Shown here: one piece after another, positions 54,524 through 63,146 of the stretch | How positions within the stretch are numbered: position 1 is the first letter of the stretch | How the letters are laid out: each line of letters starts with the position of its first letter | Source of the DNA: JAMQKA01 sp031569985 | GTDB taxonomy: Bacteria; Bacteroidota; Rhodothermia; Balneolales; Balneolaceae | Length of the DNA stretch: 64,000 nt | Assembly: GCF_031569985.1 (NCBI RefSeq) | Contig: NZ_JAMQKA010000004.1 | Location: 62,001 to 126,000, forward strand | Direction of reading: 5' to 3' | Position numbers and translations under genes: made by a program | Notes under the pieces: model-generated | Databases searched by the model: none | Told to the model about the DNA's origin: nothing | The model's input: only the letters and a program-made list of their open reading frames with translations

Positions 54524-56665
54524 ATGAATTCTTTGAATAGAATACTGTCAAAATTGGGTGTATTTCCTCTGTTGCTATCAGTCGCGTTGGTCATGACTAT
54601 GACCGGCTGCGGTAATGATGATGGCGATGATAACGGCATGGGACCCGGCACTGAAATGAACATTGTAGAGCAGGCGCAATCCAATGATAACCTGAGCACA
54701 TTGGCCCAGGCCATTGTAGATGCCGAGCTGACTGCTACGTTGGAGGGAGACGGGCCATTTACCGTTTTTGCACCTACGAATACAGCTTTCAATGCCCTAC
54801 CAGAGGGTACGCTCTCAAGCCTTTCAACAGAACAATTGGCGGACATACTTACTTTCCACGTCATAGAAGGTGAAATCCGGGCCGGGGATCTGGAAGCCAG
54901 TCAAACCGTAGAAACCGTGCTCGGCGAAGAACTGCTTGTTACCTCTGACGGAGGTATGGTTTCGGTAAACGGTAGTGCCGTCGTTTCTACTGCGGATGTG
55001 GATGCCAGCAACGGTGTCATTCATGTCATTGATGGCGTGTTGTTACCCAAAGGATTCCGTGAGCCCAACATTGTGGATACTGCTGAAGATCTCGGCAATT
55101 TCACAACCCTGGTTGGTGCACTGGATCAAACCGGTCTCAAATCTACCATCAAATACCAGGGACCGTTTACAGTGTTTGCCCCAACGGATGAAGCTTTTTC
55201 CAACCTGCCAGACGGACTGTTAAGCAGTCTTTCCGATGAAGATCTTGCTGAAATCCTGCAATATCATGTGATCGGCAGTGAAGTGATGGCCGGCGACCTT
55301 GCTGCAGAACAGGCCGTAGCTTCACTTACAGGTGAAGAATTGTATATCACAGCAGATGGCGATGTTACGGTCAACGGTAGTGCTGCAGTAACTACAGCTG
55401 ATGTGGATGCCAGCAATGGAGTAATCCATGCCATTGACGAGGTATTGCTACCCGATCGATTCCAAAATGTTGTGGATAACGCCTCAAAGCGATATGAACT
55501 CTCCACGGTAGTTTCAGCAATCGTAGATGCCGAACTGGCTTCCACGCTCGCTGATTCCGAATCTGAATTTACAGTCTTTGCCCCCGGTAATGCCGCTTTC
55601 GAAGGCGTCGACTTGTCCGGTTTATCTCAGCAAGAACTTGCTGAGATCCTCACATTCCACGTAATTGAAGGATCTGTTCTCTCAGGCGACCTGCAAGCTA
55701 GTCAAACCGTAGAAACAGTACAGGGTGAAGAATTGCTTATCACCTCATCAGAAGGTACGGTTACAATCAACGGAAGTGCCGAAGTTACCACTGCCGATAT
55801 TGAAGGCACGAATGGTGTGATTCATATTATTGACGGCCTCCTGCTGCCTTCTGATTACCGGGATCCTAATATCGTGGACCAGGCAGAAAATCTGGGTAAC
55901 TTTACTTCGTTAGTGGGTGCCCTCGAACAGACCGGGCTTAAAACCACCATCCAGTACCAGGGACCCTTTACGGTATTTGCACCGACGGACGATGCCTTTT
56001 CCAACTTGCCTGATGGACTGTTGAGCAGCTTATCTGACGAACAGCTTGCCGAAATCCTGCAATATCACGTAGTGTCCGGTGAGATTATGTCTGGCGACCT
56101 TGAAGCCCAGCAGGCCGTACCTACACTTACCCAAGAAGATATCTTTGTAACGGCAAATGGTGGTGTAAATGTGAATGGTGCTGCCTCGGTCGTTGCTGCA
56201 GATGTTGACGCCACAAATGGTGTAATCCATGCCATCGATGAGGTACTGTTACCGAACAAGTTTATAACGGTAGTTGGTATCGTGACCAAACGTTACGATT
56301 TGAGCACACTTGCCGGTGCCGTTGTGGAAGCAGACCTTGCTGCCACACTTTCTGACACTGAATCCGAATTCACCATCTTTGCTCCCCTAAACAGTGCCTT
56401 TGAGGGAGTTGACCTGTCCGGGTTAAGTCAACAGGAGCTAGCGGATATCTTGACCTATCACGTTATTCCAAGCAAAGTGCTTTCCGGAGACCTGAGTGAC
56501 GGTCAAACTGCTACCACAGTTAACGGCGCTGATATTTCAATATCGATTGCTGACGGTACCGTAAGCATCAATGGTGATGCGGCAGTCGTTCAAACTGTTG
56601 ACCTTGAAGGAACCAATGGTGTTGTACATATCATCGACGGAGTCTTATCTCCTCCGTCTGAGTAG
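54524..56665 (+). CDS. lipoprotein with five FAS1 (fasciclin) domains
   Basis: 713 residues. The leader ends in MTMTGC (lipobox). Five FAS1 domains follow at about residues 45-180, 182-315, 317-448, 450-582 and 584-713, each with a GPFTVFAPTN/D or SEFTVFAP H1 block and a NGVIHxIDxVLLP closing block. Domains 2 and 4 share GPFTVFAPTD(E/D)AFSNLP and DGLLSSLSDE, and domains 3 and 5 share AFEGVDLSGLSQQELA, so a two-domain unit has been duplicated. FAS1 proteins mediate adhesion or polymer binding. It lies downstream of the receptor, behind the motif shared with the sigma gene, and ends at a strong terminator. Confidence 0.92.
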   Translation: MNSLNRILSKLGVFPLLLSVALVMTMTGCGNDDGDDNGMGPGTEMNIVEQAQSNDNLSTLAQAIVDAELTATLEGDGPFTVFAPTNTAFNALPEGTLSSLSTEQLADILTFHVIEGEIRAGDLEASQTVETVLGEELLVTSDGGMVSVNGSAVVSTADVDASNGVIHVIDGVLLPKGFREPNIVDTAEDLGNFTTLVGALDQTGLKSTIKYQGPFTVFAPTDEAFSNLPDGLLSSLSDEDLAEILQYHVIGSEVMAGDLAAEQAVASLTGEELYITADGDVTVNGSAAVTTADVDASNGVIHAIDEVLLPDRFQNVVDNASKRYELSTVVSAIVDAELASTLADSESEFTVFAPGNAAFEGVDLSGLSQQELAEILTFHVIEGSVLSGDLQASQTVETVQGEELLITSSEGTVTINGSAEVTTADIEGTNGVIHIIDGLLLPSDYRDPNIVDQAENLGNFTSLVGALEQTGLKTTIQYQGPFTVFAPTDDAFSNLPDGLLSSLSDEQLAEILQYHVVSGEIMSGDLEAQQAVPTLTQEDIFVTANGGVNVNGAASVVAADVDATNGVIHAIDEVLLPNKFITVVGIVTKRYDLSTLAGAVVEADLAATLSDTESEFTIFAPLNSAFEGVDLSGLSQQELADILTYHVIPSKVLSGDLSDGQTATTVNGADISISIADGTVSINGDAAVVQTVDLEGTNGVVHIIDGVLSPPSE

Positions 56666-56689
56666 TGCAATACGATGACATCCAATAGT

Positions 56690-56726
56690 AAAGGCCTTCT
56701 TGTGAAAGGGAAGGCCTTTTTATTTT
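56690..56726 (+). terminator. Rho-independent terminator after the FAS1 gene
   Basis: aaaggccttc (56690-56699) pairs with gaaggccttt (56710-56719) and is followed by tttatttt. It closes the sigma-receptor-FAS1 region. The rest of the gap to 57021 shows no gene or further structure that I can see. Confidence 0.9.
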
Positions 56727-57021
56727 TACATTCATTCTAAATAGCCACAAAAATTGCAATAGTACTTTTCACTTAGGTTATTTTTTAATAGTAAATTGCA
56801 GTTGCAGTAACCAATCGAAAATTTTAGATTTACCCAATCATAAGGTTTTGAAAGCTTTAGGAGTTTAAATAACAAGTCTGCAAATAACCATTTTAGAGAA
56901 ACGGCTGTTTAATCGGGATCAATAGTAAAACTCAGTTAAACTATTCGTAATCCGAAACTTATACCGTTCAGACTTGTTCATAGTACCCATTTGACAGTGA
57001 ATCAAAAGACTAGCGAATAAG

Positions 57022-57513
57022 ATGAAAAATATAACCAAAGTCGATAATAAAGATTTTCGAGGTTACTGGGTTCGTATTCAGCGCGACCATCGAAAATTTA
57101 GTAAACGATTTCGAAGAAGAGACTATGACAGTTGGGAAGAAGCCCGGGAAGCTGCCATAAAATATCGCGATGAGTGGCTTGCCGAATGGGAAAAACTGGC
57201 GCGAAATCCCGATCAAAAAATTCAGTATCAAAATAGCGTTACGGGTGAAATTGGGATTCACAAAACGACCAAAAACGGCGTTGTTTACCTGGGGGTAAGT
57301 TATATTAACGAAGATGGCGAGCAAAAAATTAAAGCCTTTCGTGCAGGCAAGCCTGAGGAAGACGGGTATGAGGAATCCTATGATGAGGCAATGGAGGAAG
57401 CGAAGGAATTCCGTGATGAAGTGAACATGAAGAGATTTGGTGTTCGCTGGGTTAACTACAAACGAAGAAAACAAGAAGAAAAGAAAAAAGAAGCGGAAAA
57501 TTCCAGCGGGTAG
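57022..57513 (+). CDS. small basic protein with two AP2-like DNA-binding modules
   Basis: 163 residues. Residues 13-50 (RGYWVRIQRDHRKFSKRFRR with a following SWEEAREAAIKYRDEW helix) have the three-strand-plus-helix look of an AP2 domain. A second, longer copy follows at about 72-135 (GIHKTTKNGVVYLGVSY ... SYDEAMEEAKEFRDE). The tail is very basic and Lys-rich. AP2 modules in bacteria are often found in homing endonucleases and integrases; this protein has no nuclease motif. An integrase-like scrap lies 28 bases downstream. Confidence 0.7.
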   Translation: MKNITKVDNKDFRGYWVRIQRDHRKFSKRFRRRDYDSWEEAREAAIKYRDEWLAEWEKLARNPDQKIQYQNSVTGEIGIHKTTKNGVVYLGVSYINEDGEQKIKAFRAGKPEEDGYEESYDEAMEEAKEFRDEVNMKRFGVRWVNYKRRKQEEKKKEAENSSG

Positions 57514-57540
57514 GCCTTTAATTTAACAAACCGGGGCTTT

Positions 57541-57618
57541 ATGCAGGCCAAACCCAGGAACTTCATCCAACCCGTCAAATATCTACTTGGTCACACTGAC
57601 ACGGAGGCCCCGACTTGA
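57541..57618 (+). pseudogene. possible tyrosine-recombinase C-terminal remnant
   Basis: A 25-residue frame, MQAKPRNFIQPVKYLLGH then TDTEAPT, ends at TGA 57616-57618. IQPVKYLLGHTDTEAPT resembles the box around the LGH and catalytic histidine of tyrosine recombinases (usually ...xxLGHxxxxTTxxY), but the tyrosine part is missing. Very short, so the resemblance may be chance. Confidence 0.3.
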
Positions 57619-57651
57619 TGGAATTAATCTCATAAATTTTAAAACTGGGAT

Positions 57652-58728
57652 TTATAGTGCAGTAAATGTTTGGTCTGGAGCCAAACTAAGCACACTTTCA
57701 ACCATCAAATCAATGAGTTTGTTGACATCTTTTATTGAGGCGGTTTCCACGGGAGAATGCATGTAGCGAAGAGGCAGTGAAATGAGAGCGCTGGCGATAC
57801 CGGTTTTCTGGTAGAAAATGCTGTCGGTGTCGGTGCCGGTTCGAACGCTGTTTGCCTCATGTTGAATTTCAAACTCATGCTCTTTAGCCACCTGTTCCAG
57901 GAACTCCACAACTTTAGGGTGATTGGCACCCCCATGTTGAAGGACCGGTCCTTTGCCCAATTTCACTAGTCCATGCTCCTTATTATTGATTCCCGGGGAG
58001 TCGGTCGCATGTGTTACATCTGTGACCAAGGCCAAATCAGGCTGATGCCGGAAGCTCATCATGCGCGCTCCATAGCCCCCGACCTCTTCCTGTACTGAGT
58101 TGAGCGCCATCACGTTCACATTCAACTCATCGCGCCGATCATTCAACTTTCGGAGTGCCTGTGCAACCATATACCCACCAATGCGGTTGTCGAGGGCCCG
58201 GCCCGTAAGGATCTGGTCAGATAAAAACTCAAAGTCATCGGAATAGGTTACCGGGTCACCCACCTGCACCATCTTCAGGGCTTCTTCTCTGCTGGATGCC
58301 CCGATATCCACATAAATATCTTTCCAGGCGGGCTGTTTCCCTCCCCCGTTTTTCTTGTTTTGCAGGTGAATAGCAGTGTTTCCAACTACGCCTGATACGA
58401 CCCCATCCCTGGCATGAATAAACACACGTTTTGCCCGGGCGATGGTTGAATCACTACCTCCCAGTTTATTCAGGTAGATAAAACCATCTTCTGTAATATG
58501 CTGCACGATCATGCCAATTTCATCACAATGCGCTTCGAGCATCACCGTCACAACATCGAAGCTCGTATTAAGCTTAGCTACTGCTGATCCGTACGTGTCG
58601 GTCTCCACCTCGTCGGCAAAATCATCTACATATTCCGTCCAAACCTGCTGCCCCGCCGACTCAAATCCGGTGGGACTGGGTGTTACCAGCAGTTTTTCCA
58701 AAAAATCGTATTCAGGCGTGTCGTACAT
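57652..58728 (-). CDS. M42-family metallopeptidase (glutamyl aminopeptidase-like)
   Basis: 358 residues. Metal and catalytic residues are visible: VMLEAHCDEIGMI (first His/Asp), ALDNRIGGY (bridging Asp), NSVQEEVGGYG (catalytic Glu pair), TDVTHATDSPG and a C-terminal histidine in RYMHSPVETAS. M42 enzymes form large tetrahedral shells and trim peptides from the N-terminus in the cytoplasm. Divergent from the thioesterase gene. Confidence 0.95.
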   Translation of the reverse strand: MYDTPEYDFLEKLLVTPSPTGFESAGQQVWTEYVDDFADEVETDTYGSAVAKLNTSFDVVTVMLEAHCDEIGMIVQHITEDGFIYLNKLGGSDSTIARAKRVFIHARDGVVSGVVGNTAIHLQNKKNGGGKQPAWKDIYVDIGASSREEALKMVQVGDPVTYSDDFEFLSDQILTGRALDNRIGGYMVAQALRKLNDRRDELNVNVMALNSVQEEVGGYGARMMSFRHQPDLALVTDVTHATDSPGINNKEHGLVKLGKGPVLQHGGANHPKVVEFLEQVAKEHEFEIQHEANSVRTGTDTDSIFYQKTGIASALISLPLRYMHSPVETASIKDVNKLIDLMVESVLSLAPDQTFTAL

Positions 58729-58908
58729 AAATTTCTTCTAAATATTTATTGAAATAATTATGAGACAATAGTTCTCCATTAACTTCCCTGAATATAAGAA
58801 TTCAGTGCAGACTGCCTAAAATTGATTTTCCATAATAACACCTTTGATTTCGCTCACTAAGATCACATCTTTCAATTCATTATTTCTAAATTTCAGTTTA
58901 TCAGCATC

Positions 58909-59355
58909 ATGATTCGCCCTGAATACGTACCTGACCTCTTCCCACACTGGAGCACCATTCCAATCCGATTCCGTGACCTGGACCCACTGAATCATGTTAA
59001 TAATGCCATTTTTAGTACTTACTACGAGGAAGCGCGCATAGACTTCATTCGGCAGGTACCAGTATTGAAGCAGCAAATCAGGTCGGAATACAGTTTTGTC
59101 CTTGTTAATCTGCATATCGACTTTATAAAGCCTGCAGAATATCCGGGAGAACTGCTAGTCGGTTCCGGTATCAAATCGATTGGGAATACCAGCATTACCA
59201 GCTTCCAGGCGATCTTTCACTCTGGGAGCAAAGCCCTGGTTTCGGTCGCCGAAGCCTCCGGCGTGTGGTTTAATTTAGAAAAACAGCGTCCCTCCCGAAT
59301 TCCCCATTTTGAGGGACAAGATAAATTTATTCTGGATGCAACGTTGTTTGAGTAG
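58909..59355 (+). CDS. acyl-CoA thioesterase (4HBT hotdog family)
   Basis: 148 residues, one hotdog domain. IRFRDLDPLNHVNNAIFSTYYEEARIDF carries the catalytic aspartate region of the 4-hydroxybenzoyl-CoA thioesterase/YbgC family. The substrate is probably an acyl-CoA, chain length unknown. Start taken at ATG 58909 in front of the conserved N-terminal strand. Confidence 0.9.
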   Translation: MIRPEYVPDLFPHWSTIPIRFRDLDPLNHVNNAIFSTYYEEARIDFIRQVPVLKQQIRSEYSFVLVNLHIDFIKPAEYPGELLVGSGIKSIGNTSITSFQAIFHSGSKALVSVAEASGVWFNLEKQRPSRIPHFEGQDKFILDATLFE

Positions 59356-59401
59356 GAGAACTGATGCAATTGAGCCAATAGTTACACTATACCGTCTTTT
59401 C

Positions 59402-59520
59402 TGTCATTTCGAGCGGAATCCCGATGGTTTTTCCGGGATGGAGTCGAGAAATATCCGTATCCCGAGAGGGGGATTTCTCCATTACGAGCGGAAAACCGCA
59501 GCTCTCTAGTCGAAATGACA
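59402..59520. repeat. palindromic intergenic repeat (tgtcatttcga type)
   Basis: tgtcatttcga (59402-59412) and tcgaaatgaca (59510-59520) are perfect inverted ends. Inner arms include gagcggaatcccga, gagtcgagaaat and gggatttctcc, so the whole 119 bases fold back. This is a class of interspersed palindrome familiar from Bacteroidota genomes. It is the only structure in the 381-base gap between thioesterase and HD gene. Confidence 0.8.
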
Positions 59521-59736
59521 ACAAAAAAAGCAGATAGCATTTTACTCCCTCTATGCAGACGGTAACCGAGCAAACACAACGTTTCACGGAGGAGACTCAA
59601 AGGATTACAAAGGTCTTTGTAGCATTTTTGTGTATCCTACGTGAAACCCTGTGATTAATTCATCAAGTGTGACTTTAGTGATAGATCACATTGTGATATA
59701 TTCCAAAAGAAAAATTGGCATGAGATTTACTAAATA

Positions 59737-61002
59737 ATGGATAAAAGCACCCAGTACAAAATTTTTAACGATCCCATCCACGGGTTTATCTCCATTCCCA
59801 AAGGCATCATCCTGCGACTCATTGACCATCCCTGGGTACAGCGACTCCGTCGGATAAAACAGATGGGGCTGGGCTACTTGGTCTTTCCTGCTGCCGAACA
59901 TTCCCGCTTTTCGCATGCCATCGGTGCAATGGAACTGGCACAGCGTATACTGAACAACCTCCGGGAAAAAGATACGACCATCAGTCCCGCCGAATACGAA
60001 GGCACGCTCATTGCTGTTTTGCTGCATGATGTAGGGCACGGGCCACTCTCCCACACGCTGGAGCACAACCTGATCAAAGAGGATTTTCACCACGAGATGA
60101 TGACGCTGGCTATTATGCGGGAGCTCAACAAGCAGATGGACGGGGCCCTTGAGACCGCCATCCAAATTTTTACCGATCAGTACGATAAAAAGCCGTTCCT
60201 CAACCAACTCATCTCCTCGCAACTTGATATTGACCGTCTCGACTACCTCAAGCGGGACAGTTTTTTTACCGGCGTTTATGAAGGATCAGTAGGTATCGAA
60301 CGAATCCTAAAAACAATGCGCGTGCACAAGGGCAACATTGTGATTGAGAAGAAAGGGATCTACGCGATAGAAAACTATATCCTTGCCCGCCGACTCATGT
60401 ACATGCAGGTCTACCTGCACAAAACCGTACTTGCCGCCGACAAGCTGCTGCGAAATATTTTCACGCGGGTTCACCAACTGATCGACCAGGACTTTGATCT
60501 TTATTACGCCTCCCCTGCCCTAAAATTTTTCCTGGAAAAGCAGCCGAACGCCAACAAAGGAATCTCCAAAACGATGATTAACCATTTCATTGACCTCGAT
60601 GACAACGATGTGTTTATGAGTATCAAGTACTGGCAAAAGTCGGACGACGCGATTCTCTCAGATCTCTGCCGCCGGTTCCAGGCCCGCACGCTTTTCAGAA
60701 CCACATTCCTTAAACGGAAACCGAGCAAAAAAATAGTCGAACAGCTCAAAACAAAAACGCAAAAAGCGCTGAAGAACAACAATTTGCCATATGATGAAAA
60801 AGCTGCCAGCTATTACTATTCGTTTGATGAAAGCTATAGCGAGGCGTACCGATATGAGAGCGAAGGAATCTGGATCCTGGAAGGAAAAGACAAGGCTGTT
60901 GAATTTTCAAAAGCGGCAGATACCAAAAATATTATCGCCCTGACCCAGCCCGTAGTTAAACCATACGTGGTCCACTTGAAAGATTTCGATGTGGAAGTTT
61001 GA
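59737..61002 (+). CDS. HD-domain phosphohydrolase (COG1078, dNTPase/SAMHD1-like)
   Basis: 421 residues. NDPIHGFISIPKGIILRLIDHPWVQRLRRIKQ leads into the HD metal site: His60 (EHSRFSHAIG), His97-Asp98 (LLHDVGHGPLSH) and a downstream aspartate in QLDIDRLDYLKRDSFFTGV. This matches the COG1078 group of HD hydrolases related to dGTP triphosphohydrolases and SAMHD1. It likely hydrolyses dNTPs or another nucleotide; substrate not fixed by sequence. Confidence 0.93.
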   Translation: MDKSTQYKIFNDPIHGFISIPKGIILRLIDHPWVQRLRRIKQMGLGYLVFPAAEHSRFSHAIGAMELAQRILNNLREKDTTISPAEYEGTLIAVLLHDVGHGPLSHTLEHNLIKEDFHHEMMTLAIMRELNKQMDGALETAIQIFTDQYDKKPFLNQLISSQLDIDRLDYLKRDSFFTGVYEGSVGIERILKTMRVHKGNIVIEKKGIYAIENYILARRLMYMQVYLHKTVLAADKLLRNIFTRVHQLIDQDFDLYYASPALKFFLEKQPNANKGISKTMINHFIDLDDNDVFMSIKYWQKSDDAILSDLCRRFQARTLFRTTFLKRKPSKKIVEQLKTKTQKALKNNNLPYDEKAASYYYSFDESYSEAYRYESEGIWILEGKDKAVEFSKAADTKNIIALTQPVVKPYVVHLKDFDVEV

Positions 61003-61036
61003 GCTGGTACCGTTATTCATTAATTCGTAAAACAAT

Positions 61037-61089
61037 TAGCCACAGATCTAAACGGATTAATTTAAGATTATCTGTGTAATCCGTGGCTA
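61037..61089. repeat. palindromic intergenic repeat (tagccacagat type)
   Basis: tagccacagat (61037-61047) faces atccgtggcta (61079-61089), with inner cggatta/ taatccg-like words. It resembles the ccacagattacacagatt class of interspersed palindrome. Confidence 0.7.
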
Positions 61090-61148
61090 CTACAGTAACA
61101 ACTAAACAAAGCTGTCTAAAAAGACTGAATTTATTTTATGGCTATATA

Positions 61149-62606
61149 CTAGTCATTCTTCACATTAGGATTCGGCGCCGGCGTCCGTGCACCCACCTCC
61201 TCTTTCCACTGTTTTAACTCTTGATGTAATTGCTCCGTTTTGCCGGGCATCCTTTCAACTAAATTCTCCTGTTCCCCGATATCTTCAGCAATGTTATACA
61301 GCTCCAGGCGACCATCTTCGTAAAACTCGATCAGCTTGTATTGCCCTTTGCGTATAGCACTGGAAGGCGACCCGCCCTGGTTTCCGTAATGCGGGTAGTG
61401 CCAATACAATGGACCCCGCTCCATCTGTTCGCCTTTGAGCAACGGCACCAGGCTCTTCCCATCCACATGTTGATCGGGCTTTAACGAGATTCCCGCAATC
61501 TCCAACATTGTGGGGTAGAAATCCATGCTGATGACCGGCTCACGGGTTGCGGAACCCGGGGTCGTTACGCCGGGCCAGGTGATAATCATCGGCTCACGGA
61601 TCCCGCCCTCGTACATCCATCCTTTGCCTCCGCGCAGTGGCATGTTGGAGGTCGGGTGCCCTTCAGAAGTCGACAGCCCTCCATTGTCGGACATAAAAAT
61701 TACAATCGTATTTTCTTCCAATCCCAGTGACCGAACAGTATTCATAACTTTTCCCACGGCACGATCCATCGATTCCACCATCCCGGCATATACTGAATCA
61801 TTTTGGACCAAGCGTACTTTACGCGCGCCCTCCTCTCCCCAGCTGTTCTCAAGTGCCAGCCTCTTCTGTTTTTCCCCATATTTTTCGACCAGCAGATATG
61901 GAGCCTGTTGGGGGTTGTGCACCGAATAAAATGACAAGTAAGCAAAAAACGGTTCTTGTTCATGTTCCCGAATAAATCGGGAGGTTTCGTCGGCAAGCCG
62001 CATAGGCAGGTGTTCGCCCTCTGATTTGGCGTCCAAACGAGGGTTATCATATGGCTCAAAGTAGCCGCCTGGGGGAGAGCCCCTGTCATGCCCCCCAACA
62101 TTGATATCGAATCCCTGGTTTTCAGGCCAATATTTCTCAGAGGGCCCCAGGTGCCATTTTCCGGCAAAAAAGGTAGAGTAGCCGTCAGCTTTTAATGCTT
62201 CAGCAATTGTAATCTCTTCGAGCGGTAGGTGCTCCACGTATGATGCCGGAACCAACGGTTTGTCACGCGTCCAGTGATCCTGGACCTCATCAGGTTGTGG
62301 GGCCCCGAACCAGTCAGTGGTATTCATACGACCCGGATTCTTGCCGGTCATAATACTGGCTCTTGTCGGTGAGCAAACCGGACTAGCGGCATATGCCTGT
62401 AGAAAGCTCATGCCACGAGCGGCCAATGCATCGATGTTTGGTGTTTCGTAAAACGTGCTGCCAAAGCTGCCGATATCCTTCCATCCCAAATCATCAACCA
62501 GGAAGAAAATAATATTTGGCTTATCCCCTGGATCGGTAGCTGTTATTGATTTAAGAGTAAATCCCAAAAGGAACAGGAAACAAACAAAGGCCTTTAAAAT
62601 TGCCAT
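61149..62606 (-). CDS. exported sulfatase (formylglycine-dependent, arylsulfatase-like)
   Basis: 485 residues from the ATG at 62606, which gives a clean signal peptide (AILKAFVCFLFLLGFTLKSI); the frame is open to 62651. Metal site NIIFFLVDDLGW (Asp38, Asp39) and the formylglycine motif CSPTRASIMTG (Cys78) are intact, as are KWHLG and the later SDNGG metal ligand region. It should hydrolyse a sulfate ester from a sulfated sugar in the periplasm. A formylglycine-generating maturase is not in this window. No paired glycoside hydrolase is adjacent; the isomerase gene upstream is 540 bases away. Confidence 0.93.
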   Translation of the reverse strand: MAILKAFVCFLFLLGFTLKSITATDPGDKPNIIFFLVDDLGWKDIGSFGSTFYETPNIDALAARGMSFLQAYAASPVCSPTRASIMTGKNPGRMNTTDWFGAPQPDEVQDHWTRDKPLVPASYVEHLPLEEITIAEALKADGYSTFFAGKWHLGPSEKYWPENQGFDINVGGHDRGSPPGGYFEPYDNPRLDAKSEGEHLPMRLADETSRFIREHEQEPFFAYLSFYSVHNPQQAPYLLVEKYGEKQKRLALENSWGEEGARKVRLVQNDSVYAGMVESMDRAVGKVMNTVRSLGLEENTIVIFMSDNGGLSTSEGHPTSNMPLRGGKGWMYEGGIREPMIITWPGVTTPGSATREPVISMDFYPTMLEIAGISLKPDQHVDGKSLVPLLKGEQMERGPLYWHYPHYGNQGGSPSSAIRKGQYKLIEFYEDGRLELYNIAEDIGEQENLVERMPGKTEQLHQELKQWKEEVGARTPAPNPNVKND

Positions 62607-62884
62607 ATCCCATCTGTATCTACACATATCATCCCTTTTATTTGATCTCAATTATTCTGGGCTCCCAGCTTTTAACGGTATACAGATAATTCTAAACAGA
62701 GTGCCCGTAATTAAAAGTAGGGATCCTCAGGTCCCTATTAAGTATATGAAATAACTCCTATTGACCAATATAGTGCAGGCCTTTTCTTATTTCCCGGCCA
62801 AATTTCCTGAATTTGGAGCAATATTTTTGATGATCTTGGAGCCTGGAACACGGTCTTTAAAACTTTTCTCCCGAGTCAGTATGG

Positions 62885-63090
62885 TCATTTTTTCAGTGAA
62901 GAAAAAACGACCCAAAAAATTCACCAAAAAATCCCAGATATTCTCTCTGGCTGACCACTAAACAGAACTTTGCTTTTCCTCTTTAGTCGCTTATATGAGA
63001 TCTGAATGCAGGGATTTTCTGGACTTGGATGCCGCACTAATACTTTTATATCCTATTTTTATAAAGCAGGATACGACTTTTTGAGGAAGG
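62885..63090 (+). repeat. interspersed repeat, copy R4
   Basis: tcattttttcagtgaagaaa then aaattcaccaaaaaatccca, gatattctctc, tgcagggattttctggacttgg and actttttgaggaaggcctc. Landmarks and order match R1 and R2; the actttttgag...ggcctc end is also in R2 (41734-41750). It occupies most of the 540-base gap between the sulfatase and the isomerase; the rest is A/T-rich with no gene. Confidence 0.6.
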
Positions 63091-63146
63091 CCTCAGTTCA
63101 TACCTCCTGCACTTACTGCAAAGTAAATTTTAACAGAAATTCTAAT

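Noticed and set aside
57010..57474. 154-codon frame antisense to the AP2-like gene
   Set aside because: Lys/Glu-rich codons of the sense gene give a hydrophobic antisense translation; the sense frame has domain structure and a normal start.
58816..59115. 99-codon minus-strand frame
   Set aside because: Shadow of the thioesterase gene, whose catalytic motif is on the plus strand.
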